64,000 nt of DNA from CAWAWP01 sp963841205 (GCA_963841205.1 CAWJCH010000024.1:1-64000); one strand, 5' to 3'; numbered from the stretch's first letter, positions 53,053 through 62,828 are shown. Program-made: numbers and translations. The notes: generated by a model not told the origin, from the letters alone.

Positions 53053-55914
53053 ATGAGCGCGGACCCGCGACAGTCGCCTGAGGCATCCCTCGAATTCCTC
53101 TCGGGGCCGCTCGCCGACACCATCCTCCAGGTGACGCGATCCTCGGTGACGATTGGCCGCAATGTCGGCAACGACATCATCCTGATGGACCCGAAGGTCT
53201 CGCGTACGCACGCGCGCCTCACCTGGATCGACGGCACCTGGCAGATCGAGCGGCTCTCCCGCACCAGCGTCATCACCGTGGACAACCAGAGCGTCGAACA
53301 CGCCGAGCTACACGACAAGTGCGTGGTCGGCCTCGGCGAGGATGTCTCCTTCACCTTCCGCGTGGCGGCGGTGGCGGTCGGGGCGACCCGCCCAGTTGGG
53401 CGCGCACAGGCCGTCGCGGTCGCCAGCGCCGAGGCGGCTGAGAAGGCGGCGCCCGCGCGTGCGACGGCAACAGGGCAGAACACCGCAAGCGAGAGCCCGC
53501 CGAGGACCGAGCTGGCGTCGCTCGAAGACCTGGGTATCCCCATGCTGGAGGTCGTCAACCATACGACGGGAGCCTCGCGCACGCACGCCCTCGCCAAAGA
53601 GACCATCAGCGTGGGGCGCGACCTCGCCAACGACATCGTCATCGACGAGCCGTTCGTCTCGGCACGGCACTTCCAGCTCGTGCGGCACGGCAAACGCTGG
53701 GAGTTGATCCACCCGCACCCGCTCATCTCCGCCACGCAGAACGGGTTACTCGTCCAGGGACGCCAGATCCGCGGCAATGAAGCGTTTAAACGTGCGCTGA
53801 ATCCCGGCGATCTCTTCCGCATCGGCGACGAGCATGGCGCACTGATGACGCTGACCTTCCGCGACAGCAGCGAGACGCCGCGCCCCACCTCCACGCGGAT
53901 GCAGCAGATCCCGCTCGGCATCGGCGTCGTGACGATCGGGCGCGAGCGCGACAACGCGCTGGTGCTCGACCACCCGCAGGTCTCGGCGCACCACGCGCGT
54001 GTGGCCCACGAGCACGGCACGTACCGCATCACCGACCTCGACAGCACCAACGCCACCTACGTCAACGGCCTGTGCATCACCAGCCAGGCGCTGCAGAGCG
54101 GCGACGTGATCCGCGTCGGGCCGTACAAGCTGATCTACGATGACGGGCTGCTCACGCTCTACGACGAGAGCGGCAGCGTACGCATCGACGCGCTCGATCT
54201 CGTGCAGATAGGGACGAGCGCGGCGGTGCTGCTCGACGACATCTCGCTCTGCATCCCCCCGCGCTCATTCGTCGCGCTGGTCGGCGCGTCGGGCGCGGGC
54301 AAATCGACCCTGCTCGACGCGCTGAGCGGCCTGCGCCCTGCCGTGCGCGGCTCGGTGCTCTACAACGGGCAGGATTTCTACCAGCACCGCGCTGCCTTCA
54401 GCCAACAGATCGGGTACGTGCCGCAGGACGAGATCATCCACCGCGATCTGACGGTCGAGCGCGCCCTCTACTACGCGGCTAAGCTGCGCCTACCCAGCGA
54501 CTTCAGCCCCGCGCAGATCACCCAGCGCATCGACGAGGTGCTCGACGACGTCGAGATGCGGCACCGCCGCAGCCTGCTGATCAAGCAGCTCTCCGGCGGC
54601 CAGCGCAAGCGCGTCTCCATCGCGTTGGAGCTGCTTGCCAACCCCAGCGTGTTCTTCCTCGACGAGCCCACTTCCGGGCTGGACCCCGGCCTGGACCGCA
54701 AGATGATGCTGCTGCTGCGCAAGCTGGCGGATAAAGGGCACACGATCATCCTCGTGACGCACGCCACCAGCAACATCAACGTCTGCGACTACGTCTGTTT
54801 CCTGGCGCAGGGCGGCCGCGTGGCGTACTACGGCCCGCCCGAGGACGCCACCACCTACTTCGAACAGCCCGGTTTCGCCGAGATCTACAGCGTGCTCGAG
54901 CCGACGAACGAAGACCCCGACGTGCCGGCGGAGCTGCGCGAACGCTTCAAGCGCTCCACGACGTACACGCGCTACATCGGCACGCCGCTCGATGGGAGGC
55001 CGTCGGCGCCCGCGCTCGCCGACCGCGCACCCGCACAGGGCCCGCGCATCCGCGCGCCGTGGAAGAGCGCCGGCTGGAAGCAGTTCGTCCTCCTCTGCTC
55101 GCGGTACCTCGAATTGCTGTGGAACGACCGCAAGAATCTGGCGATCCTTGCGCTGCAAGCCCCGGTGATCGCCATCATCCTGTTCATCTTTATCCGCCAG
55201 CTCGGCGACGGCAACGTCTTCCGCGGGCCGGACACCCCCTTGCAACAGGCCGACGCGCAAAAGTTCCTCTTCGTGCTGACGTTCACCTCGGTGATGTTCG
55301 GCGCGATCAACGCCGCGCGCGAGATCGTCAAAGAGATCAACATCTATCGGCGCGAGCGCACGGTCAACCTGGGCATCGCGCCCTATCTTTTCTCGAAGGT
55401 CGCCGTCCTGGGCACGCTCTGCCTGATCCAGTGCTTCATCCTGATCGCCATCGTCAGCCTGGCGGCGCCCTTCGGCAGCGGCATCTTCACCAACGCCTTC
55501 TGGGAGGTGTACATCGCGCTGGCGCTCGCGGCGCTGGCCGGCCTGATGATGGGATTAGCCCTCTCGGCGCTCGTGCCCAACAGTGACCAGGCGATGAGCT
55601 TCATCCCGGTAGTGCTGATCCCGCAGGTCATCTTCTCCGGCGCGATCTTCCCGCTCCAGGCGATCTACCTCCAGGTGTTGAGCGTCGTCTTCGCCACCCG
55701 CTGGGGCATGGCCGCCGTCGGGTCATCCGTGCACATCAATAGCCTGGCGGTAGGCGGCGACAGGCTCTTCGGCTCCTGCACAGCCTGCGTCACGTATCGC
55801 TTCGACACGCAGTATCTGCTGACGATCTGGGGCGTGTTGGTCGTGATGATCGTCCTCCTGCTGGCGGCGACGGGCTACCTGCTCAAGCGCAAAGACGTCG
55901 GGCGGCGGGCCTAG
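53053..55914 (+). CDS. triple-FHA ABC transporter (ABCG/White-like)
   Basis: A 953-residue fusion. Three FHA domains come first, each with the GRxxxNxxxxxxxxxSxxHxxx signature: VTIGRNVGNDIIL (about 32), ISVGRDLANDIVI (about 185) and VTIGRERDNALVL (about 293). These bind phosphothreonine. The ABC ATPase follows: Walker A GASGAGKST (about 411), LSGGQRKRVS (about 513) and FLDEPTSGLD (about 536). The C-terminal 250 residues hold six membrane segments of the ABC2/White type. It should export an unknown substrate under control of a Ser/Thr kinase; the kinase gene 103 bases downstream is the natural candidate. The ATG at 53053 has AGAGGTG before it; upstream in-frame codons carry no signal. Confidence 0.9.
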   Translation: MSADPRQSPEASLEFLSGPLADTILQVTRSSVTIGRNVGNDIILMDPKVSRTHARLTWIDGTWQIERLSRTSVITVDNQSVEHAELHDKCVVGLGEDVSFTFRVAAVAVGATRPVGRAQAVAVASAEAAEKAAPARATATGQNTASESPPRTELASLEDLGIPMLEVVNHTTGASRTHALAKETISVGRDLANDIVIDEPFVSARHFQLVRHGKRWELIHPHPLISATQNGLLVQGRQIRGNEAFKRALNPGDLFRIGDEHGALMTLTFRDSSETPRPTSTRMQQIPLGIGVVTIGRERDNALVLDHPQVSAHHARVAHEHGTYRITDLDSTNATYVNGLCITSQALQSGDVIRVGPYKLIYDDGLLTLYDESGSVRIDALDLVQIGTSAAVLLDDISLCIPPRSFVALVGASGAGKSTLLDALSGLRPAVRGSVLYNGQDFYQHRAAFSQQIGYVPQDEIIHRDLTVERALYYAAKLRLPSDFSPAQITQRIDEVLDDVEMRHRRSLLIKQLSGGQRKRVSIALELLANPSVFFLDEPTSGLDPGLDRKMMLLLRKLADKGHTIILVTHATSNINVCDYVCFLAQGGRVAYYGPPEDATTYFEQPGFAEIYSVLEPTNEDPDVPAELRERFKRSTTYTRYIGTPLDGRPSAPALADRAPAQGPRIRAPWKSAGWKQFVLLCSRYLELLWNDRKNLAILALQAPVIAIILFIFIRQLGDGNVFRGPDTPLQQADAQKFLFVLTFTSVMFGAINAAREIVKEINIYRRERTVNLGIAPYLFSKVAVLGTLCLIQCFILIAIVSLAAPFGSGIFTNAFWEVYIALALAALAGLMMGLALSALVPNSDQAMSFIPVVLIPQVIFSGAIFPLQAIYLQVLSVVFATRWGMAAVGSSVHINSLAVGGDRLFGSCTACVTYRFDTQYLLTIWGVLVVMIVLLLAATGYLLKRKDVGRRA

Positions 55915-55977
55915 TAAGCCCGTCAGACTCCGGATCACGCATCCATACAGCGGCGGGCGTCACGCGGGGCGGCAGAG

Positions 55978-55983
55978 TATAAT
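55978..55983 (+). promoter_or_regulatory. -10 element of the Ser/Thr kinase gene
   Basis: A perfect TATAAT 35 bases before the start codon. No good -35 is seen, so strength is uncertain; co-transcription with the FHA-ABC gene is also possible. Confidence 0.45.
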
Positions 55984-56017
55984 GGCGCGGGCAAAGGCGG
56001 CATTCTGGAGGGCGAGC

Positions 56018-58033
56018 ATGGCCGAAGACCTGATTGGGAAGACGCTGGGGAATTACCGCGTGGAGTCGCTGCTCGGTAGCGGTGGCATGGGCGAGGTCTA
56101 TCGCGCCATCCATACCAAGCTAAACAGACCCGCCGCGATCAAGGTCCTGCACGCCTATCAGGCGGGCGACCCCAACTTCCAGGCGCGCTTCCTGCGCGAG
56201 GCCCGCTCCGCCGCGGCGCTGGCGCATCCCAACATCGTCGAGGTCTTCGACTTCGGCGAGCAGGATGGCGACTCCTATCTGGTGATGGAGCTGGTGCCCG
56301 ACGGCTCGCTGCGCACGCTGCTGCGGCAGCGCTCGGCGGATCAGGGCTGGTCGCTGGCGCTCGGGCTGAACCTCGTGCAGCAGGCGGCGGAGGGGCTGGC
56401 CTATGCCAACGCGCAGGGCATGGTCCACCGCGACGTCAAGCCCGACAACCTGCTGCTGCGCCGGCGCAGCGAGGCCGAGCGCGGCTCCGATGCGGACGAG
56501 TTCGCGCTGAAGATCAGCGACTTCGGGCTGGCGCGGCTGGCCGAGGGCGGCGAGGACCTCACCGCCTCGGGCATGGTCGTCGGTACGCCGACCTACATGT
56601 CGCCCGAGCAATGCCAGGGCGCGCCGCTCGACGGCCGCAGCGATCTCTACTCGCTCGGCGTCGTGCTCTACGAGGTCGCCGTTGGACATCCGCCGTTCCG
56701 CGCGAAATCGCTGACCGAGGCCGTCTTCAAGCACATCTCCGAGGCGCCGGTGCCGCCGCGCCAGCTCCGCCCCGATCTGCCGGTCGCGCTGGATCAGGTC
56801 ATCCTGCGCTGCCTGGCCAAGCGGCCCGAGGATCGCTACGCCACGGCGTACGATCTGATTCAGGATCTACAGATCGTGCTGAGCGACACGGAAATGAACA
56901 CGATCATCGGCACGTCGGACGCGGGGCTCGCCACGCCCTCGACGCCTGCACCGGTCGATCCGGTGGCACCGACGGTCGTCGATTCGAGCCCGTCGCGCAG
57001 CGCCGTGCGCCCGACGGGATCGAGTGGCTCGCCACGGCCCTCGGTGAACGCCTCCGGCGTCGCGGTGCGGCGCGGCACCGGCGCGGCGAAGGCCACCAAG
57101 ACAGGACCGCAGCCCGTCGTGGCGAAGCAGTCCCTCGCGCCCGGCTCGACCGTCCGCGGAGTCGCGAAGCCGCCGGTGCAGAACGCGGTCGCGCAGGGTG
57201 CGACGAAACCGGCGCAGACGCCGACCGCCGCCCCACGCAGCGCGACCCGGCCGCCCGCCCAGCCACAACGCTGGCCGCTGGCGGGGGAACCGGAGAAGTC
57301 GCCGGCGGGCGCGGGTGCGCTGTCACCGTGGCTGCGCTCCGTGACGGACGACCCGCGCAGGCGGAACATCGGCCTCGGCGCGGTGGGCGCTTTGGTGGCG
57401 CTTGTAGTGCTGATCGCCATGCTCGCCAACCACGCTTCCGCCCCACGCACCACGGCCAGCACGAAGCCGACGGCCACGAACGCCACCTCGCCCACGGCCA
57501 GCCCGACGCCGGTAGACACGGCGGCGTTCACGGATTCGTTGAGCAAGAACGACAACAAATGGGCCGTCACGAACCGCTCGTTCTTTTCGAACGGCGGCTA
57601 CCAGATCGACAACGGCTTCATCTCCTTCGCGCCCGGCGGTGACCGCGGCGACGTGACGCTCTCCGTCAAAACACGGCAGCTCAGCGGGTCAACCGACGGG
57701 TTCTACGGGATGCTGCTGCGCGGCAACGGATCCCACCAGTATTACTTCTTCGGCATCGATTCGAGCCAACACTGGACCTTCTCGCTCGTCACCGACGGCA
57801 ACGGCAAAGCCCTCATCCCGGCGACCTCGGACAGCCACCTCAACGGCGGCCTGAACGCGAGCAACACCATCACGATCCGCGCGAAGGGCGCTCACTTCGT
57901 CTTCTACGCCAACGGCGCGCAGCTCGGCCAGACCGACGACGGCACGCGCGCCTCCGGCACCATCGCGCTGCTGAACGCGGCGAGCGACCTGCACGTCGTC
58001 TTCAACGACTTCTCGATCGCCGTGCCCGCCTGA
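56018..58033 (+). CDS. transmembrane Ser/Thr protein kinase with outer domain
   Basis: A 671-residue Hanks-type kinase. The kinase domain (12-280) has GSGGMGEVY (20-28), K42, HRDVKPDNLLL, DFGLAR and GTPTYMSPEQ. A low-complexity Pro/Ala/Thr linker of about 140 residues follows, then one membrane helix (IGLGAVGALVALVVLIAMLA, about 449-468), and an outer domain of about 180 residues with a jelly-roll/laminin-G-like pattern (FYGMLLRGNGSHQYYFFGID, TITIRAKGAHFVFYANGAQL). It is likely a sensor that phosphorylates the FHA-ABC exporter. GGAGGG precedes the ATG at 56018. The outer ligand may be a sugar or cell-wall component, but this is conjecture. Confidence 0.92.
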   Translation: MAEDLIGKTLGNYRVESLLGSGGMGEVYRAIHTKLNRPAAIKVLHAYQAGDPNFQARFLREARSAAALAHPNIVEVFDFGEQDGDSYLVMELVPDGSLRTLLRQRSADQGWSLALGLNLVQQAAEGLAYANAQGMVHRDVKPDNLLLRRRSEAERGSDADEFALKISDFGLARLAEGGEDLTASGMVVGTPTYMSPEQCQGAPLDGRSDLYSLGVVLYEVAVGHPPFRAKSLTEAVFKHISEAPVPPRQLRPDLPVALDQVILRCLAKRPEDRYATAYDLIQDLQIVLSDTEMNTIIGTSDAGLATPSTPAPVDPVAPTVVDSSPSRSAVRPTGSSGSPRPSVNASGVAVRRGTGAAKATKTGPQPVVAKQSLAPGSTVRGVAKPPVQNAVAQGATKPAQTPTAAPRSATRPPAQPQRWPLAGEPEKSPAGAGALSPWLRSVTDDPRRRNIGLGAVGALVALVVLIAMLANHASAPRTTASTKPTATNATSPTASPTPVDTAAFTDSLSKNDNKWAVTNRSFFSNGGYQIDNGFISFAPGGDRGDVTLSVKTRQLSGSTDGFYGMLLRGNGSHQYYFFGIDSSQHWTFSLVTDGNGKALIPATSDSHLNGGLNASNTITIRAKGAHFVFYANGAQLGQTDDGTRASGTIALLNAASDLHVVFNDFSIAVPA

Positions 58034-58315
58034 GTGCCTGCGAGAGCCTGAGCAGCGGGTCCGGCGTGTGCGGCGTGTCACCGTCGGCTCATTCCACCTA
58101 CAATCACGAACACCGCCACGAACACCGCGCATCGCCTGCCGCAGTCGTGCTTCCGCACAAGCAACGGCGTTCGCGCCAGCAACAGTGACGCCGACGTATC
58201 TTGGCTCGTTGGCCTTCACGTCGCCTCCGCCGAGCGGGATTCGCCCCGGCCCTCAGGCCGGGCAGCGGCGACACACCCCAACATCCCAGGGCACACGGTA
58301 GAAGGAGCGCTCACG

Positions 58316-59089
58316 ATGTCTGCGAATCGCCTGAATGCTGGAGGGTCGGCCTCGCACGACGGCCCCGCGTTCAATGAATCCCCCGCCGGGCTCTTCGCCG
58401 AGAAGAATCGCATCGAGCGCCTTGGCAGGGTGCGGCAGCTCGTTTTCGGCTCGCTGGACGGCCTCCTGGTACCACTCGGCGTGGTGAGCGGCGTCGCGGG
58501 GGGCACAGGCAGCACCAAGGCGGTGCTCGTGGCGGGCATCGCCGAATCCTTCGCCGGCGCGCTCTCGATGGCCGCCGGCGAGTTCATCTCGGGGCGCTCC
58601 GAGGCGCAGGTCCAACGAACGGAGATCGACAAAGAGCTAGATGAGATGCGGCGTGAACCTGACTTCGAGCTGCGCGAGATGGCCGCGCTGTTCGAGCACG
58701 AAGGCGTAGAGAAAGAGGACGCCGCGCAGATCGCGGCGCTGCTCGCGCGCTATCCCCACTCCTACGCGCACACCATGGTCGAAAAGGAATTGGGCTTGCA
58801 GCTCGACACCAGCACCGTCAAAATCCCCGAGGCGCTCACGATCGGCGTGTCGTACATCGTCGGGTCGCTATTCCCCCTCATCGCCTACTTCTTCTTGCCG
58901 ATCAGGGCGGCGCTGCCCGTCTCCATCGCGCTGACCGTCGTCGCCCTCGTCGCGGTAGGCGTGATCAAGGGCAAGCTGGCCAACCTCAACCTGCTGCGGA
59001 GCACGCTCGAAGTCGTCCTCGTCGGCGGCGTATCGGCGTTCGGCGGCTATCTGCTCGGCACGCTGATCCCGCGCATCTTCGGCTTCTAA
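58316..59089 (+). CDS. VIT1/CCC1 family transporter
   Basis: A 257-residue membrane protein of the vacuolar iron transporter family, which moves Fe2+ or Mn2+. The first membrane part has FGSLDGLLVPLGVVSGVAGG and SFAGALSMAAGEFISGRSE with the conserved Met/Glu residues. A cytoplasmic helical stretch of acidic residues (IDKELDEMRREPDFELREMA) follows as the metal-binding region, and three further helices close the protein. AGAAGGAG is before the ATG at 58316. The upstream 58034-58315 gap shows no gene. Confidence 0.88.
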   Translation: MSANRLNAGGSASHDGPAFNESPAGLFAEKNRIERLGRVRQLVFGSLDGLLVPLGVVSGVAGGTGSTKAVLVAGIAESFAGALSMAAGEFISGRSEAQVQRTEIDKELDEMRREPDFELREMAALFEHEGVEKEDAAQIAALLARYPHSYAHTMVEKELGLQLDTSTVKIPEALTIGVSYIVGSLFPLIAYFFLPIRAALPVSIALTVVALVAVGVIKGKLANLNLLRSTLEVVLVGGVSAFGGYLLGTLIPRIFGF

Positions 59090-59126
59090 TCGATACGGCT
59101 GGCTCGTCTCGGCGATCGACTCTGGC

Positions 59127-59285
59127 GTGCTCGCGCTCGTCGGGTTGGGGGTCCTCGCCTGGGTGATCCAGAGCGTGACAACTCCCGTCGCGTTCCAAAC
59201 GCCGCTCGTGCTGCCGGTGCTCGTCGCCGCCTGCTACAGTTTCCTGCCCGCGCCTCGGCGCGACACGCCGCCCGCCATGGTCTAG
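59127..59285 (+). CDS. possible small hydrophobic protein
   Basis: A GTG-started frame of 52 codons (to TAG 59283-59285) gives VLALVGLGVLAWVIQSVTTP and VLPVLVAACYSFLP, two hydrophobic stretches. It follows the VIT-family gene by 38 bases. There is no strong ribosome site. It may be a real mini-membrane protein or a chance frame. Confidence 0.3.
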   Translation: MLALVGLGVLAWVIQSVTTPVAFQTPLVLPVLVAACYSFLPAPRRDTPPAMV

Positions 59286-59449
59286 CACGTCCTAGGCCTC
59301 GGGCGGGGTGTGCGCGACTGCAGCCACGATCCGCGACCGACCTCCTCTGCCCACGTCACCCTCTCAGCGCACTCTCAGGCATGGATGTTACACCCCCGCA
59401 TGATGCCGCTCCAATAGTCGCATCGCGTTCAGCTTGGGAGAGAAGGTCC

Positions 59450-60898
59450 ATGCGTCCATCCCCTCGCCGCCTCCTGAGGAAATCGAGGCTACACCCGCTC
59501 GCCCTCACCACCTTCGTCGGCCTCACTGCCCTCATGCCCATCCTCGCCGCCTGCTCCAGCGGCACCACCAGCACCGTCAAGACCTATCCCATCAAGACGC
59601 CGATCAAGCACGTCATCGTCATCATGCAGGAGAACCGCTCGTTCGACTCCTACTTCGGCACCTTCCCCGGCGCCGACGGCCTCCCGCGCAACGCCGCCGG
59701 GCAGTTCACCACCTGTAGCCCCGATCCCAACACCTTCACCTGCGTCTATCCTTACCACGACCCCGGCGACAAGAACGGCGGCGGCCCCCACGGTGCGCCG
59801 AACGCCGTCGCCGACATCGCCGGCGGCCAGATGAACGGCTTCCAGGCCTCCGCCGAGAAGGGCCAGCGCGGCTGCGGCAATCTCAACGACCCCGCCTGCA
59901 CCAACGCCACCGTCCCCGACGTCATGGGCTACCACGACGCCCGCGAGATCCCCAATTACTGGCAGTACGCCCAAGACTTCGTCCTGCAAGATCACATGTT
60001 CGAGCCCAACGCCTCCTGGAGCCTCCCCGAGCACCTCTTCATGGTCTCCGAGTGGTCCGCCAAGTGCAGCGTCGAGGGCGACCCGCAAAGCTGCGTCAAC
60101 GCGCTCCAGAGCCCCGACCAGACCGGAACCAAGAAGAAGGGTGGCGTCACCGACCCCAACTACGCCTGGACTGACCTCACCTACCTGCTCCACAAATACG
60201 ATGTGAGTTGGAAATACTACCTCGACCAAGGCTCCCAACCCGACTGCGACGACGACTCTGCCAACTGCAACCCCGGCCCGCAGGCCCCCAACGTCCCCGG
60301 TATCTGGAACCCGCTGCCGTGGTTCACCACCGTCAAACAAGACGGCCAGCTCGGCAACATCGTCGACAGCCATCAGTTCTTCGTCGACGCCAAGAAGGGG
60401 ACGCTCCCCGCCGTCTCCTGGGTCGTTCCGAACAGCACGAACAGCGAGCATCCCCCCGCGCTGATCAGCGCCGGCCAGGCCTGGACCACCAGCCTGATCA
60501 ACGCCGTCATGCAGGGACCCGACTGGAATAGCACCGCCATCCTCTTGTCGTGGGACGACTGGGGCGGCTTCTACGACCACGTCACCCCGCCCGTCGTGGA
60601 CCAGAACGGCTACGGCCTGCGCGTCCCCGCGATGGTGATCAGCCCGTACGCCAAGCGCGGCTACATCGACCACCAAACGCTCAGCTTCGACGCCTACGCG
60701 AAGTTCATCGAGGACGACCTTCTTGGTGGCCAGCGCATTGATCCGAAGACTGATGGACGCCCCGACCCGCGACCGGACGTCCGCGAGAACGCGCCGCAGC
60801 TCGGCGACCTCATGAGCGACTTCGACTTCAGCCAATCGCCGCGCCCGCCCGTCGTCTTGCCGACCAACCCGCCGCCCGGCCCCGCCTCAATCACCTAA
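59450..60898 (+). CDS. secreted phosphoesterase (phospholipase C/acid phosphatase family)
   Basis: A 482-residue lipoprotein: a basic start (MRPSPRRLLRKSRLH), a hydrophobic helix and the lipobox LAAC (C35). The mature enzyme is of the PF04185 phosphoesterase family: IMQENRSFDSYFGTFPGADG at 58-77, MGYHDAREIPNYWQYAQDFV, LSWDDWGGFYDHVTPP and LRVPAMVISPYAKRGYIDH. These proteins cleave phospholipids or phosphomonoesters outside the cell. Eight or more Cys could form disulfides. The Pro-rich tail (TNPPPGPAS) is unlike a membrane anchor. AGAGAAGG precedes the ATG at 59450. Exact substrate not predictable. Confidence 0.9.
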   Translation: MRPSPRRLLRKSRLHPLALTTFVGLTALMPILAACSSGTTSTVKTYPIKTPIKHVIVIMQENRSFDSYFGTFPGADGLPRNAAGQFTTCSPDPNTFTCVYPYHDPGDKNGGGPHGAPNAVADIAGGQMNGFQASAEKGQRGCGNLNDPACTNATVPDVMGYHDAREIPNYWQYAQDFVLQDHMFEPNASWSLPEHLFMVSEWSAKCSVEGDPQSCVNALQSPDQTGTKKKGGVTDPNYAWTDLTYLLHKYDVSWKYYLDQGSQPDCDDDSANCNPGPQAPNVPGIWNPLPWFTTVKQDGQLGNIVDSHQFFVDAKKGTLPAVSWVVPNSTNSEHPPALISAGQAWTTSLINAVMQGPDWNSTAILLSWDDWGGFYDHVTPPVVDQNGYGLRVPAMVISPYAKRGYIDHQTLSFDAYAKFIEDDLLGGQRIDPKTDGRPDPRPDVRENAPQLGDLMSDFDFSQSPRPPVVLPTNPPPGPASIT

Positions 60899-61140
60899 TG
60901 AGAGCGTTAAGCCGGACGCCACCGTGTCGCCCGCGCCGAGCTTCACCCCTCCACTGCCCTCTGCCCATGCGTCCCGCTCATGCAGGCGCGTCGCGCGGCA
61001 TCCCTGTAGAGGTGCCCTGCGGACGCCTGCATATTTCTCGACCACGGGACCGCCCACCGTCCGCTCCTGACTCGCCGCGCGTTTACAGCATACGAGCAGT
61101 ATACAGCCCCGATTGAGGAATTGAGCGACCTCAACGCCTG
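60899..61140. other. upstream region of the TnpB gene
   Basis: No gene is present. The left-end hairpin expected for an IS605 element is not recognisable here, so the left end of the TnpB element is unknown. Confidence 0.3.
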
Positions 61141-62235
61141 GTGCCTACCAAGCGGCGCGGCTGTGGGGGGATTCTGGTGGTCCGCCATCACCGCATCCGC
61201 CGTCTCGGCTGGCGCTGGCCATCCAAATCACGCTGGCAGCGGTGGGCCAAGGGGCGGTACCCTGGCATCTCCGCGCAATCGGCTCAGCAGATTATCGGGG
61301 AGTTCTGCGAGGCGGTGGACTCGTGCCGCCAATTGCGCAAGCACGGCCAGACGGAAGCGCGCTATCCGTGGCGTAGGCCACGCTACCACGATGTCATGTA
61401 CACCAATCAGGATGCGCGCATCCGTGGCGGGCGGTTGGTCTTGCCCAACGGCGCGAGCGGCACGCTGCGCATTCGCTTGTCGGCAACCATCACCCTACCA
61501 GGACGCTTGATGGAAGTCCGGCTGTCGTTCGGGGTCGTGCGCCTCGTCTGCGAAATAGCCGATGCCTGCCGCCCACAGCAGACCATTATCGGCGTGGACC
61601 TGGGGGTGAACACCCTGATTGCCGCCACGGATGGCGTGAAAGTCCTTCTGGTAAGTGGGCGTGGGGTGAAAGCCGTTATGCAGTGGCGCGACAAGACGTT
61701 GGCGGATATCCAGCGGGCCCAGTCCAGCAAGACCGAAGGCTCGCTCCGTTGGAAGCGCCTGCAACGCCGCAGGTATCAGATGCTCGACAAAACGAAGCGC
61801 CAGGTCCGGGATGCCACGCACAAGGCCACGCACGTGATAGCGGAGGCATTTCCCGGTGCGACGTGCTATGTGGGTGAACCGTTCAACGATGCGGCCCAGC
61901 GCACCGGGCGGGTGCATGCCCAACAGGTAAGCACTGCCTGCACGCGCAAGATTATCCAGCAACTCGATTACAAGACGGCTGGCGCCATCACAGTGCCGGA
62001 ACACTATTCCTCGCAGACGTGTCCCGTATGCGGGGAGCGGAGCAAGCACCGCAGGATCTACCGCTGCCCCCACTGTGGGGCCACCGGCCCGCGTGACGCA
62101 GTGGGCGCGGCGAATATCCTGAGCCTCGGTCAACACGGGGTGATGCTCCCAGGTCGGTCCCTGCCCCAGCAGGTGAAGTATCTGCGCCCTTGGCGTAGTA
62201 GTTCGGGTGGACACCCCGCACGTAGCTCGGCGTGA
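61141..62235 (+). CDS. tnpB: TnpB RNA-guided nuclease (IS605 OrfB)
   Basis: A 364-residue TnpB with all catalytic parts: RuvC Asp D153 in IIGVDLGVNT, Glu E246 in CYVGEPFND, and Asp D319 in GPRDAVGAANI. The zinc ribbon is C294/C297 and C309/C312 (CPVC...CPHC). TnpB is a transposon-encoded RNA-guided DNA endonuclease, guided by an omega-RNA from the right end. The frame has no stop or shift, in contrast to the degraded copy at 15772. The start is a GTG at 61141, and the N-terminus is unusual (no YRLYPT motif), so the true start may be broken or different. No tnpA is nearby. Confidence 0.85.
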   Translation: MPTKRRGCGGILVVRHHRIRRLGWRWPSKSRWQRWAKGRYPGISAQSAQQIIGEFCEAVDSCRQLRKHGQTEARYPWRRPRYHDVMYTNQDARIRGGRLVLPNGASGTLRIRLSATITLPGRLMEVRLSFGVVRLVCEIADACRPQQTIIGVDLGVNTLIAATDGVKVLLVSGRGVKAVMQWRDKTLADIQRAQSSKTEGSLRWKRLQRRRYQMLDKTKRQVRDATHKATHVIAEAFPGATCYVGEPFNDAAQRTGRVHAQQVSTACTRKIIQQLDYKTAGAITVPEHYSSQTCPVCGERSKHRRIYRCPHCGATGPRDAVGAANILSLGQHGVMLPGRSLPQQVKYLRPWRSSSGGHPARSSA

Positions 62236-62276
62236 AAGCGCCGAGAAGCCCCCGCCGAAAGGCGTGGGGAGTGTCA
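62236..62276 (+). ncRNA. right end of the TnpB element, possible omega-RNA 3' part
   Basis: After the TnpB stop codon lies AAGCCCCCGCCGAAAGGCGTGGGG followed by GAGTGTCA (to about 62275), the same GGAGTGTCA end as in the other IS605-type relics. Omega-RNAs overlap the 3' part of tnpB and end near this point in known elements; the guide would read into the flank after it. Length and folding are not determined here. Confidence 0.4.
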
Positions 62277-62828
62277 CAGAAGCCACGAGCCACCCGTCCG
62301 CAGCAACAGCCCACCCAGCACCGTGCAGCCCGCGCCGATGATCGCGAGATACAACCCCAGCCCCGCGCTCACCGACGAGAACGCCCCCACGCTGAACACC
62401 CGCGAGCCGTCGAGCAGATAGAGCACCGTCAGCAGCAGCCCCTCGCCGCCCAGGAACACATACAGGCCACGCTCGCGCACCACCAGGCCGCGCGGCATGC
62501 GCAACCTCGACAGACTCGCAAGCGCCAGTGCCAGCGCCACCAAACCAAAGACCGCCGTTGCCTTACCGAACGAGCTCTGCCAGCCCGACGTCGTGATCGT
62601 CTGCGCCTGTTTCCCCAGGCCGAGACTGATGCTCGACCACGGCAGGAACGCGCCCAGCAGCGTACACGCCCCACCGCCGAGCAACAGCCACTGCGGCATC
62701 GTCGGCTTCGAGATGCGAATCGTCGGCAGGCGCTGCCGCTGCTGCCGCGGTGGAACCGGCGAGCCATATGGCGCCCGGCCCTGCGCCCCATAAGACGGTG
62801 GATACGGATCCGGAGAAGAAGAATACAT
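62274..62828 (-). CDS. small membrane protein with four helices
   Basis: A 184-residue protein with a Pro/Ser/Tyr-rich cytoplasmic N-terminus (MYSSSPDPYPPSYGAQGRAP) and four hydrophobic segments (WLLLGGGACTLLGAFLPWS, ATAVFGLVALALALASL, YVFLGGEGLLLTVLYLL, LGLYLAIIGAGCTVLGGLLL). The start at 62828 lies 25 bases from a palindromic element, so its native promoter may be displaced. No strong ribosome site is seen. No family is known to me. Confidence 0.7.
   Translation of the reverse strand: MYSSSPDPYPPSYGAQGRAPYGSPVPPRQQRQRLPTIRISKPTMPQWLLLGGGACTLLGAFLPWSSISLGLGKQAQTITTSGWQSSFGKATAVFGLVALALALASLSRLRMPRGLVVRERGLYVFLGGEGLLLTVLYLLDGSRVFSVGAFSSVSAGLGLYLAIIGAGCTVLGGLLLRTGGSWLL

Noticed and set aside
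59489..60835. Minus-strand 448-codon frame
   Set aside because: Antisense shadow of the phosphoesterase gene; Val/Gly/Asp-rich composition.
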